Source: Anaspis maculata (lineage: Eukaryota > Arthropoda > Insecta > Coleoptera > Scraptiidae). Taken from it: a stretch of 64,000 nt of DNA. The notes under the pieces were generated by a model that ran no database searches, was not told the origin of the DNA, and worked only from the letters and a program-made list of their open reading frames with translations. The stretch is taken from the NCBI GenBank assembly GCA_949128115.1, contig OX421963.1:36377979-36441978 (forward strand). The letters run 5' to 3'. The position numbers were made by a program, and so were the translations under genes. Positions within the stretch are counted from its first letter, which is position 1. Each line of letters starts with the position of its first letter. This document shows positions 34,840-45,975 of this stretch, piece after piece.

Positions 34840-35694
34840 TACAGGGTGTCTCAAAAGTATCGCATTCCGAATCCAGAGCGATAAATGGAATCTACTCAAG
34901 AACACGAAAAAAATATTCAAAAAAATTTGTGAGGTTTATTTTTGAAGATATGGGGGGGTTAAAGGGTGGGACTTCACCCCTCTCTATTTTCATCATTCAA
35001 AGTGATTTTAAGGAACTGTTTACGATAGACTAAACAGTCAAAATTATCAACCAGTGGGCGTGCACTGAATATCTGTTTACAATACAGGGTGAGTCATAAA
35101 TCACAAAAATCCAGTTTTCTTCAATAATCATGTCTGTAAGTTATTCCATAGGTACCTAAAGTAATTTGGAACAAGATTTGACTCTTCTCGTTTCCATGGA
35201 AAAATTTTTAGTGGCGTTTTTGAAGGAAAATAATTTTTGAAATTTATGAATCACCCTGTAAGTTAGATCAAAGTTCAGTGCACACCCAGTGGTTGATAAT
35301 TTTTACTGATTAGTCTATTACAAACAGTGTGGTGTTTATAGATGGCCGGTATAGGCAAGGTTCTTATGGAAAACGTTTCTGTTCAGTTTTAGAGGCAGCG
35401 GGTTTTATTTTCTGTCAGCTTTCTGTTGCTTATCTACAATCTGTCTAATTGCTTGGTCGGCTGGTCGCTGCTGCCAATTTTGCGTACATACATAGTTATA
35501 TACATAGTTAAGGACACTACAAACAGTTCCCCAAAATCACTCAAAACTTACAAAAATAGAGAGGAGCGAAGTCGAAGTCCCACCCTTTGATCCCTCAAAA
35601 ATAAACGTCACAAATTTTTTGGAATCTCGTGTTCTTGAGTAGATTCTATTTATCGCTCTGGACTCGGAATGGGATACTTTTGAGACAGCCTGTA
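34840..35694. repeat. 855 bp palindromic element with TACAGGGTGTCTC ends
   Basis: TACAGGGTGTCTCAAAAGTA starts the left arm and TACTTTTGAGACAGCCTGTA ends the right. The arms share ATCTACTCAAGAACACG and GGGTGGGACTTC with their complements. A central portion near 35090-35270 (GTGAGTCATAAA and TTTATGAATCACCCTGT) forms an additional inner palindrome. Confidence 0.8.
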
Positions 35695-37984
35695 CCTACA
35701 ACAGGTCAAGGAATCTACTCTTGACAGGAAATAGTTGTCACTTCTTCCGAGGGTAACGCGCCGCACCCAGACTTTTTTGCAACACAAAATCAAAAGGAAA
35801 TAACCAAATTACGATTATTTACTTGACGAAACCAAAGGTAACAAAATTTTGATCTTTATGGCAGAAGAAATGTGCTCCAGTAACCACACCCGTTTTACTT
35901 CCCCATCAAAAAGATCTCGTCAAAAAAATACCCATCATAAAGTTACAGGGAAGTCTCTGAAACCGTTGGCTACCTGGTGTAACGATGACGGTGTTCCTCT
36001 TTCAGTCTTTTCAAACGCGACAAACTTAATTAGAGGAGTTTACGCTGGGGCAAAGTTAACTAAAAGAAATTCAAATTGAACATCATTAAATACCTATTAG
36101 GTACCTTGAGGATACCTAATCTGAAATGAGAAAAGCGGAGTTTTGGCTCGGTAATGTAAATGTATATATGAAATGAAAGGGAAGGAATCAGTAGTGCCAC
36201 CTATGTTGGTGAGCGTTCACTTCAGTGAAGAGTACTGCAATAGAGCTTTCATATTTCCGCGCGGCGGATAACAGCTCATGGAATCAATATTACATATTAT
36301 ATTTAAAAAAAAAAAAATATTCGTAATTAATTGCAGAGTTTTCGCAATAACCTACTGCTTCGATTTATATTTTCAGTGAGAATATATAGTTCGAATAAGT
36401 AGAAAAATTTATATTACGTGAAGCAACTAATTTTTTTTCTCATTATGTATTTTATATTTTTTTTCAAACTCAAAAGCTGAATATTATAGTATACTAGTAC
36501 TTTTTTCATGCTTACACTTTTCAAACTATTGTAATGTGTTGGAGCAAAAAAGTTGATTAAATGATAAAAATCACGTTGAAAATAATGAACGTTTTCAGTT
36601 TTAAAGGACCAAAGAACCATGTTATCATCTAAATTCTGCACGACCTAAAAATGGTAGGTTTATTCACACCCACGCATTTTTCTTGCTAGATGCAGTAAAC
36701 AGGTACGGTGTAATCGCAATGTAATCTGGGCTCGTAGTAAAAAAGCGCAACAATTTTTTTTTATCTAGCCATTTTTTGTCGCGGGCAACACTGATCTATC
36801 TATATTTCTCAGCGATCCATTTCTCATACCAAAGTTGATATTAGTTGAGTTTAATTATGACAGAGTAATGGCCGAGTGAAAATATTTATGGGTTTTTAAA
36901 TACCATCGCCTTTAAAAACCGGGGAGCAGTGTAGTACTTATTAGGTGCTTATTAGGCACCTTTTTGCAAAGATTATTGCTAATTTAGATATGGCGGCGCT
37001 AAGTATATAGGTAGGTCTTCGTCTAATAATTATTTATGGCTTAACAGCATAACGCTTCCAACTGCTGCCAACTGAAGATAAGCAAATGAGTTTGTAATGG
37101 CAATTCCAAACGTGACATCCAAACCGATAGGTTTTTTCGATAGGTAGTAAAGAGCGCTAAGTGCGTATTCCACGTACCTACCTATCGTACGTACCTACCT
37201 ACACCTTCCTACTTATGTTCGTCGAGGGACGGGATTAGATACGAGATGGGTGAGAAAGTTTTTTTCTGGATTTTACTTCTTCAGTTCTTCAGGTTATGTC
37301 CTTATTAGATATCTGTTGTTGTACCTACTCAAGTTTCGAAAAACCTACTCTGTCCATTCTTGTCGTCACATCCTCTTATCCTTTTACCTTTTCGCACAAT
37401 TAATTATTTAGGTACGTTCTTTCAAGTTCTTGTTCTTCAACTGAAGTAGGTACACCATATATAGGTTACCAAAGGTATAGGTAACCTTTATAATGTAAGA
37501 AGGTTTTACTTGGAATTTCAATTTGTGTTCCATAACTCTTTCTCCAAAATCTAGTCGGAATCTTCCAAAATTATTCGATACCTTCTTATAGGTACCTATC
37601 CTAAAGTTTTTTTAAAACCTTTCGGCAGTGAGTTCGGAAGCTTTGAAGAGATGTGGGCGGCTTCCGTTATCAAATTAGGAAAATTATGACAGCAACTATA
37701 ATAGTTCCCTAGAAATTATTCCCAGAAGATAATTAATTTCATTTGGTAATTTGATAGGATCAAAATGATCATCTTCAAGGACCTTGCAGGAAGGTTGCTA
37801 CGAAGAGATATTCTGCGGCAGACATGACGACGATTTTTGTTGTTATTTTACAGTGACGCATGGAGGCGGCGGAGCGGTGACAAATTAAAAAGTTATAAGT
37901 TGCCTGTCCCTTCTCATTTTCAGTCAGCTATCCATCAGCAAAACAATTGAATCGCTAGCTCTTCGAGCTTATAAGTATGTAGTT
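35695..37984. other. No gene seen; TAGGTACCTACC-rich
   Basis: AT-rich intron. Short runs of ACCTACCTA (for example 37169-37204) are frequent, a base-composition habit of this genome also seen elsewhere in the window. Confidence 0.45.
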
Positions 37985-38260
37985 GGTTTTTACTTCAAGT
38001 TGCTTGGGGGCGGTTTTGATTTGTGTCGGCGGTGCATGTTGAAGAAAAATGTGGCTTATAGGCTTACCGTGGAGGTGGCAACTATGTATTATCGGAATAA
38101 TCAAGAGTGCCAGATTTAGGAAAAAATAAAATAGTCATGCTATTTCGAGTTGATCGGCAGTTTTCTCTGTGTTGGCGGTGCAAGATAAAAATAATCAATA
38201 TAGCCTAGACCTGGCTTGGAAATGCCAGCTATGAATCAGCGAAAAATCAGAAAGCTAAGG
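37985..38260. repeat. Dispersed repeat related to 2288-3345
   Basis: GGGGGCGGTTTTGATT, GTCGGCGGTGCA and the paired CTATAGCCTAGACC/GGAAATGCCAGCTATGA motifs mirror those at 2288-3345 in opposite orientation. Confidence 0.4.
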
Positions 38261-38789
38261 CTTGTGATTTAAGAGAGAGGATTTAATTACGGATAGCATC
38301 GGACGGACAGAGCGGCTGCAATAGCGATTTTCACAAGTGAGAAAATGCGCTACCGATTTCCAAAGATTTTGTCAAAGTTGAACACTTGTAATAGGAAAAT
38401 TGAGAATATCTATAAAAAAAGGTAATTTTGAATACAAAAATAAAAACCGAAGTTCCAAATCCTTGTTCCATTTTCCGTAACACAAAAACTAAAAATGGCA
38501 CGTCAAATATCTGTCAAGACTATTGATCAGCAAGAAAATGCTCAACTTTTTTCTAACTTAAATGACTTGTTACTTCCAAAAATAACCGAGATACCCATGC
38601 GTAGCTTCGGAAAACGGGCATCTATTTATCGGTTTGATTTCTGAAAACTGACCGGCCTCTTATGCTCCTTTTGAATATTAAAATTTTTATAAAGTAGAAC
38701 AACGAGAATTTCACTCTTCAACGATTCACGGACGAATAGATGGCGCTCCCGCTACAACTCTTCGCCGAAGCGTGCTTGTAGTTCATCGA

Positions 38790-38990
38790 AACCGTTACGT
38801 GGCTCGTGCATCCACGGGTTCGAATCCCACTTCTGATAATAGGGGTCGGGGATGCCGCTGGCTGCGGCACGTTCTCAGGATAGAACCCTAAACGGGACGA
38901 CTCCTGTAGCATTAGCTTGCTGGACCCCGCAGCCAATTTTTGAAGGCGGATATCCGAATATCCGCCACCTCAAGAAAACAAACACACCCC
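38790..38990 (+). repeat. Possible SINE with B-box
   Basis: A perfect B box (GGTTCGAATCC, 38817-38827) sits in a CACGGG...CCCAC context like the SINE at 4769-4982, but no clear A box is visible upstream. A short palindrome, GGCGGATATCCGAATATCCGC (21 bp at 38944-38965), follows. Could be a tRNA-derived SINE of another family or a chance B box. Confidence 0.35.
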
Positions 38991-39713
38991 TCTTCCGTCG
39001 AGCGAATTCTACTATTCACCAGATTCACCTCAAAGTCCTCAAACAAAGCAGATTGTAGGTCCGATAGAGACTATAAATAAGTAATTTCAATACTACTGAT
39101 GATTTGGTAGTTCGTCTCAAATATTGCGTGCCTCATATCTACACAAATACACAACCCGGAGGCTCTCGCTTCCCTTATTGTACACGTAACGCAATTATAA
39201 AACATGTCTTGCCGACCTGCAGTTCTTGTTCTGTCCAAACAATTTTAATTGACTAGTGCTGATAATTTCCAATTGCCGATTATTGTCACTTTCACTTTTC
39301 ACTGTGGTTATCTCCTTCGTGGTATTTTAGATAAGCGTACGCACATGGTTACGTCTTGAAAGTGCCTCCAGCAAGTAATGCAATCATGTATGTACGATGT
39401 ACGTAAGGCATCCATAATATACGTGTCTCATCTACCACATAAATCTATAATCAATTTGTTAAATAGGCACTTGTTGCACACTTGGACGTTCCGAAATCAC
39501 CGCGTATAAACCAAACATACATCATTCATCAGCCCGGTTTGCGCGATAATTTTCTCTCCGATTTTGAGGACAATCTTTCATAACGTGTCCGTAACTGTGG
39601 CACTTGAAACGCCCATTTTCCTGGTGTGATTTATTGGCCCACAATGATGTTGACGCTAATATAATGCTAATGATGCTATCTAGCTAGTAGCTAATTTCCA
39701 ACTTTCTTTGCAG

Positions 39714-39915
39714 AATGTGATAATCGGCATCGTTGGAGGGATGCTGGCTTGTTTCGGCCAATTATCCCCACGTCGGCAGGAACTCCTGCTGTACATGGCC
39801 GTCTCGATTTTGGTCGTCAACAGCGTCAACGTGGTTCTGAGCGAGTGGGGTCTCTACTTCGCGGACATGCAAGCCGTGCTGAAGAACTATCCCAACCACA
39901 TGCTCATAGACTACG
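39714..39915 (+). CDS. Gene 1, coding exon 2
   Basis: The acceptor TTCTTTGCAG (to 39713) and donor GTAAAT (39916) bound residues 53-119 plus one base of codon 120. The exon is in frame with exon 1 (phase 0) and gives transmembrane segment 2 (53-68), a short SPRRQ loop, segment 3 (76-97) and an extracellular-type loop with NYPNH. The hydrophobic pattern and clean splice phases support a real exon, 27 kb downstream of exon 1. Confidence 0.85.
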
Positions 39916-41711
39916 GTAAATATTGGTTACATAGATTTTTTCTTGTTACTCCCGTGCGGCGTGTTTATAATAGACTTGTAAGAGTAAAGGACGTATGAGA
40001 GTGAAAGTGAAGATGTTCGCGTGTTGAATTATGAATGTGGTCAGGATATAGGCTGTGGTGAGCTCCTGCTGATGCTGGCTGCATTGAAGGTGCGACGTGC
40101 TTGGATTTATGGAATTCAGGTGAAGCTGAGGATGACTGCAGATTTATTGCTTCTTTTTTTTAAAACGGTTCATGCCTTACACGCACACTATTTCCGTTTG
40201 GTTGAAGATACACGAGTGCGTCGAATAATAAAACATCGCTATTAATTATTTACGAGATCATCTTGTGATTTTGTCCTGGAAATACATAATTGTGATAATT
40301 ATGGGGTGATTGGAGTGGAAAAAGCATTTTGTATTTTATTTTAAGGTGATCAGAATTACGTGCGGTGTGCGGTACAGACGGGGTTGTACCAAGGTTGTAC
40401 CTTCCCCCATCCCCCATCCAACAAGTTTCAAGTATTTTCTTACTTTGTCTCGTGTCGTGTACCGCAGTACCGCACCGGCTATAGGTACAGTCAGCGTCGG
40501 AATTCTGGAGATCAACATTTTTTGTCATTCCAAAAAAGTAGCATAGTCTTGATAATTAAGATTACAAGTCTTTACGTAGTACTTATTAGATATTCATTTA
40601 TTCATCATGAAACCAGCAACCAAGTCTTTTATTCTATCAGGTCATTTTCACAATGAAGCAAGATCTGGTAGTTTTTTTTTGGAATGACAAAAAGTTTTTA
40701 TGTCCAAAATTCCGTGCTCCTAAGTGTACATACAGGAATGCAAAATGTATACTACCGTTTTCAACATTACCCCTATGATAAAAAAGAAAAACTCCTTTTT
40801 AATAATTTTTCTGTGGTTTCTGAATACATTAAGCACAGTATTCCTTTGAGTATGTCACCTCAGACCGTTCATGTATACCTGCAGGGTGTCGCATATTTTT
40901 TTTCAATTCTTAGAAATTCCTATCTACCCTCTATTTTATTTGGATTACTCAGTTGATGCTCAACCCCTGTTCGTGGGAACTGGGATTTTTCGTATTCACT
41001 TCAGTATATGCGTGTAGGTAAACGATCCTGCCCTTATTTAGCAATTGAGCCCAACAAGTTGCAAAGCAATTTTGGTGAAAACATAACCACAGGCGGTGAA
41101 GTTTTGCGTCAAGTTTAGTGAAATTTTATAACTGCATCCTGCACGTCGTAAATCAATAATAAATTAAATTTATGACAGTTTCTTTCAAAGGAAAGCTCAC
41201 ACCTATTACGTTTTATATTCTTCCGAGATTAAATAATTTCATATTTCTAATTAACCTACAGCTTTCAGATCATTACAAGGAATGTAAAATTGAAAATTTC
41301 ACCTACAAATGGTATGCTCATATTTTGTTACCTAACTGAGCGGGTACCTGACACAGAAATTACCATGCCAGGCAATTTTCGGTGATTTGTGAAACACAGA
41401 TTCCAATCGTGTAGTACTTTGATAGAATACAATGTATTCATTATAGTTTTATTACCGAATATCAAGCCGCTGAAACACACTCACATGAAATACCTGTTGT
41501 CGTGTGTACGTCGTTGAAGTTATGAAATAAGCCTTCGAGAACGATTTAGGTTAATGTTATATAAAACTAGTCTGCATGCCTATCGGCAAAGACACTCCGT
41601 ATAATATTCATAATAATAATAATATACACAAGAAACCACCATAAGATAGGCGCGTTATTTAAAGTGGTGAATTTTCCCATGGACTTTGAATAATTCATTT
41701 TCTCATTTCAG
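39916..41711 (+). other. Gene 1 intron, no other feature
   Basis: AT-rich, about 1.8 kb, phase 1. Short frames inside have no family character. Confidence 0.6.
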
Positions 41712-41896
41712 CTTGTTTCGCAACCCGCATCGCCACTGCCGTCGTCATCGTGGTCTCGTTCCTAGACAGCCAGTTTTCGTTCTGCTCCATGCAAATATCG
41801 ACTAGGGCGACACCGAAGCCACCAGATAAGAAGAACAAGAGGAAATTGCACGGTTCTCACGAGCAAGTCTCCGACATAGAATACATCATTCCCAGG
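41712..41896 (+). CDS. Gene 1, coding exon 3
   Basis: The acceptor CTCATTTCAG (to 41711) completes codon 120, and donor GTAAAT begins at 41897 after codon 181. It encodes transmembrane segment 4 (about 121-140, TRIATAVVIVVSFL) and the start of the cytoplasmic tail, with a basic KPPDKKNKRK patch just after the membrane, which argues for an internal tail by the positive-inside rule. Confidence 0.85.
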
Positions 41897-42169
41897 GTAA
41901 ATTTCCTCAGATTGCTCAAGTTTTGTGTTATGTTTTTTTTCTATTGTTTTTTCTGGTTGCGATATCAAGCCAGCGCACATGCCAGAGGCTTTGCTGCCAA
42001 GGGGTTGAAGTTTTCATATAGTCGAAGCTGAATTATTTTCACCAAGTTATTGCCTGGAAATGGTCTGTTTCACTTGACAGTATCTGTTCTCCCTCTTCGG
42101 GTTCAAGAGTTCACTAGTTCACATGCCAGTAGAATTGTTCAAATTTTGACTCTGTGTGGAGTAAGCGCT

Positions 42170-42300
42170 GGGATAAAGAATGCTTTCAAATTCAGCGCAT
42201 TGAAAGATAGCGTTCGGAAAAAAACAGCGCATCGAAAGATAGCGCTCGGAAAAAACAAGCATGTCAATATATAGCGCTCGGAAAAAACAGCGCGTTTATA
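42170..42300. repeat. Tandem repeat in gene 1 intron
   Basis: Three to four imperfect copies of a roughly 37-40 bp unit containing AGATAGCGCTCGGAAAAAAC and CAGCGC. Confidence 0.75.
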
Positions 42301-42563
42301 TAAAGCACCATTTCTTCCCGCTCTCTTTTTACACAGAGTTCAAAATTCAATGAGCGGATAATTCTCTAATCGCAATAAGTTTATTACAGAATGGACATAT
42401 TATGTAGATTTTTGTTGCGTTACATTCTCTGATGGAATGCGTTTGAGCAATAATTCCTATCATCAGATATCGGACTGATTTCCTAGTGTTGATTTTGTCA
42501 TCAAAATAACCTGAAAATGAACCAAAGAAACCACAAGTTTCTAGTAGATGTCTTTTGTTCCAG

Positions 42564-42979
42564 CCAAAGGCAACCAAGCCACACTCGACGGTCTACAACG
42601 CGTACTCGCAAAGTTGGGTCTTTGATGCCGAAAATGCAGGTGGCAGCTCCAACAGCAACAATGCGGAATCGCCTTACATGAAGATTTTAGAAAACGGCGG
42701 TACTCCCAAAGCCAAAAACAAAAGCCAGCCGAAAAATGGGGTGGTGCAGAACGGTGGAGTCAACGATACAGCACATCTCATCGACAATCCGGTGGTGCAT
42801 ATAGAAGAAGCATCGGATGATAGCACGAGCAACAGCGACAGGAAGCTGTGCCATATGAAGAGTTTTTCCAGGTCGGCCTCACCGGTCATGCTGTCAGCCA
42901 GTTCTTCGCATATCAGTCTCAATCAGCAGAATCCCACTGGAAACCCTCCGATTTACGAGTGTCTTGAAACCATTTACAG
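42564..42979 (+). CDS. Gene 1, coding exon 4 with PPxY motif
   Basis: Bounded by acceptor TTTTGTTCCAG (to 42563) and donor GTAATT (42980), phase 0 in and phase 2 out. It encodes residues 182-319 of the tail: Ser/Asn-rich with a Tyr-containing start (HSTVYNAYSQSW) and a GNPPIYECL segment whose PPIY (309-312) is a canonical PPxY ligand for WW domains. That motif is the main support for an ENTREP/FAM189-like role in binding HECT ubiquitin ligases; this function is inferred. Confidence 0.85.
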
Positions 42980-43211
42980 GTAATTTTGACTCAGTGTTAT
43001 TGCTATTTTTCAGAAGGTAAGGAAGGTACTTATATTCCATTGTTTCAAAATGATATGCAATTACGAGGTCGCGAAATTTGACATTGGGTAGGAAATAATG
43101 CTTCTGCACATTATTTTATAAGAATAATGCGAAAAATAAAACCAGTATACCTACGATTTGTATGAATATAAAAATTATCTGGTTAGAACATAACGAATTC
43201 TGAATTTTCAG

Positions 43212-43554
43212 GTCGCGATTGAATACGGGGAGCAGTACGAAAGAAGGCGACGACTCGCAATACCAGGCGCCTCAGCAAACCATGGTGCTCCAGCGAGTGG
43301 GATCCGTCAGCCCGCATGTCGAAAAGGTGCAGTACGCATCTCTGATGAAGGAGTTGCAACGCGCCATCGGCTGCAAGAAAGAACCCTCCAGCGTGACGTC
43401 GCCACTGAGCACAACGAGCGACAGCGCAACCACATCTGAAAAAACGCACACCGACTCCAAAAGCAGTTCCAGGCACGAGTCCTCGCGTTCAGACGGCAAG
43501 AGCAGCGATGCCGAATTTTCCAAAGAACTGGAGGCAGCTCTGCAGCTCATTCAG
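43212..43554 (+). CDS. Gene 1, coding exon 5
   Basis: The acceptor ends at 43211 and the first base completes Arg320; donor GTATAG follows at 43555. The exon encodes a Ser/Thr-rich tail segment with many acidic and basic residues and ends in a helix-prone SKELEAALQLIQ. Coding base composition is clearly more GC-rich than the flanking introns. Confidence 0.85.
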
Positions 43555-43613
43555 GTATAGTGCCCCAGGTAGCAACGAAAAGTTTCGGTAATACCCGCAC
43601 GTGCTCCTTTCAG

Positions 43614-44360
43614 GACTTGGAAAGTCCCAACACCATCGAGACGCCATCGGAGCCCAAGTCATCGTTCGATGCCGGCTGTACGCGTCCCCTGGCCGTGTGG
43701 AGAAACAGCGATGCCAGCGAAGGCAGTGAGAAAACCCTGAGCGCCGTCGGTTCCTTGGGCGAAATCACATCGCCGTTGGCCGACTGTCCGCCGGAGCTCA
43801 GCACGTTCCGCACTGCCTCGACGCCTCAAGGAAACGACGGTAAGGGTGCCAGCATCCTGATCCGCTGCCCCCCAGACTCCCAGAGCACGTCCGGATACAG
43901 CTCTCCCACCCATCCCAACAACACCCCCAGCTGGTCGACTACGTCCTCCCTCAATGGCAGCAGTAGCGACATCATAGCAAAGCCATTGTCGTACTCCATC
44001 CATCCAACCAAGTCGGCCACCGTCATCTCCCTGTATTCCCAAACTAGTCCTCAGTCCAAGTCCAAGTCCGTAACGCTAGTCAATTTCACGGCCCCCGCCT
44101 TGGCGACCAAGGCCAAGGCCAAGGCGCCTCCCCCGCCGCCACCTCCCGCCAAGAGCCCCGCAGTAGTCAACCCTGCACCTGTACCAGCTACGCCCGTGAG
44201 TTCTTCGCCGTCCTGGAAGTCGCTGTTGCGGAAGAACAAGAAGCAATCGCCGAAGCTCTGTCCGGAGCTGGAGGCGGCCATAGTCAAGTCGGAAAGTCTG
44301 GCGTACCTTTCCGACCGCGAGCTACTGGCCAGGCACCAGAGAAACACTGAAATCCAGAGG
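43614..44360 (+). CDS. Gene 1, coding exon 6 (last one found)
   Basis: A 59-bp intron (43555-43613, acceptor TCCTTTCAG) precedes it; in-frame reading gives SKELEAALQLIQ joined to DLESPNTIE. It encodes 249 codons: Ser/Thr/Pro-rich, with a seven-proline run (APPPPPPPAKSP), a basic RKNKKQSPK patch and a C-terminal LSDRELLARHQRNTEIQR. It ends exactly at donor GTAAGA (44361), phase 0. Read through the donor, the frame stops at 44501 with no conserved character, so splicing is preferred. The downstream exon(s) were not found in the window. Confidence 0.8.
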
Positions 44361-45269
44361 GTAAGAGAGCAGAAGTGCTCGAACTTTCGGGTGATGGTAT
44401 ACTGTACTAACGTTTGGAGGCTTCCACTGATGCTTCTACTAATACCCACGCACACTCTTTCCGTACTGACCCACATATGGATTAACATTTATATTTTATG
44501 AATAATTCTTTATTCGAACAAGTAGTGAAGTCGGATGTGATCTTGTATTTCACACTTTCAAACTGACTTCACCACGGGACGCGAAATGAGAAGTGAAACT
44601 TCTAGAACGTCCAAACTGACTTATAAACAAGTTTATTATGTATTTACATGAAAACAAGTTGAATTCTGAAATGTTTTTTCAAGTTGTGTGATTCTATTGC
44701 CTTCCTGTTTGGTTTTGGGTTTTTGCAACTTGATGTAGCAGTAATGTAGATCTAAAGTTTGATCAAAATGAAACAAGAGCGAGTTCAGCTAAATTCAACC
44801 AATCTGAGTTTCTTTCTGATTACACTTCTCATGTCAAATCTCAATCTGTTTTTTTTAAACAGCATCTTGGTTTTCTTGCACCGAACATTGAGTTTATACA
44901 ATAGTAATATGTGGATGTTTTGTTTTAGGCTATCGAAGAAAAAGTCATTCAACAACTGGGTTCCCCAAGGACTGAGTCTAGCTGCTGATCGTACTCAATT
45001 AGCGTGCTACTAATTATTATTAAATGATAAGTAAGGAAACTTTAGTAACGATGTTTTAAAAAAAATGAAAACCCCTCAAATCTCAGCTGGCGGGCCAGCT
45101 ATGCGTCCATTTTTTCGATACTTTCGATACCTACTTTTCAACAATGAGAATTATTTATATATCCATGTACTATATTTTCCGAATACAATTTTGTAATTTT
45201 ATTATGTACCTATTACTAAATAGTCACTACGATGATGTACATATTGTTGTTTATAGTTATATAGTTTAT
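44361..45269 (+). other. Gene 1 downstream intron or flank, no gene seen
   Basis: AT-rich; no exon with coding character or splice-compatible frame was recognised. Confidence 0.4.
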
Positions 45270-45975
45270 TATTCTGAAAATATTCTATTGTACATAATAC
45301 TTATTATTATTGCAATAAATCCCTTTTGTAATAGGTTGGACTTTTTTCTTTTTCATGTTACTTATATTAGGTATCTTGTCTACCTTACAGTACGTTCATA
45401 CATACAAAACCTTGTGGAAAAATAGGGTAATATTAATAGGGTATAATACCCTATTAATATAATATAATAGGTTAGGTACATATTTTAAGGGGTGGTTAGA
45501 AACAGGCAGCCTGTCGTTCTTTTAGCCTTACTAATCGCCCAGTAATTTATCACTCGTTTTGTAATTTTCATTCTTTCTAATTTCGGAAAACCCACCTTTG
45601 GTGTTCCACGTGGTTAATGAGCCAAGCTCTCAAGAGCAATAAGAAAAAAACCTGAACAGTTTACAACCCCTAAACTGACAATTCGAAACAAAAGAGTCTA
45701 TTTAGCAGGCATGACCAGTCAAGGAGTGAACTTCTTACTTCTTGCTTCACAATTCGATTTCCAATCTTGAACACTTCAAAAGCAAGATAAGGTACTGTAT
45801 GGTGTCCCTACTTCAGTGAAGGAAGAAAAGAACTACGAGTCTAGTTATTCTCAAGTGTAATTTCTGCTAATGTGAATTTTGAATCAATTTAAGTCGAAGT
45901 TAGAAGAAGGCTCCCTTAGTATCACCACAGTATAGGTAATAATAACACCAGTGGTGAAACCACAAGCTCTCGACA
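45270..45975. repeat. Direct repeat, left copy flanking LINE 3 (706 bp)
   Basis: This stretch recurs at 48576-49286 almost base for base. The only differences I see are an A/G change in the TATT(A/G)ATAGGG stretch, a 5-bp AT-type length change, and CAGTGAAGG against CAGAGAAGG. It starts at TATTCTGAAAATATTC and ends in CTCTCGACA. It contains no LTR-type TG..CA ends or primer-binding site. Confidence 0.9.

Noticed and set aside
43183..44488. Several long frames antisense to gene 1 exons 5 and 6
   Set aside because: They are complementary to GC-rich coding exons whose sense frame has correct splice phases.
44361..44501. Gene 1 ending by read-through to the stop at 44501
   Set aside because: Exon 6 ends at a strong donor and the read-through tail is unlike the preceding coding sequence; it remains possible as an intron-retained isoform.
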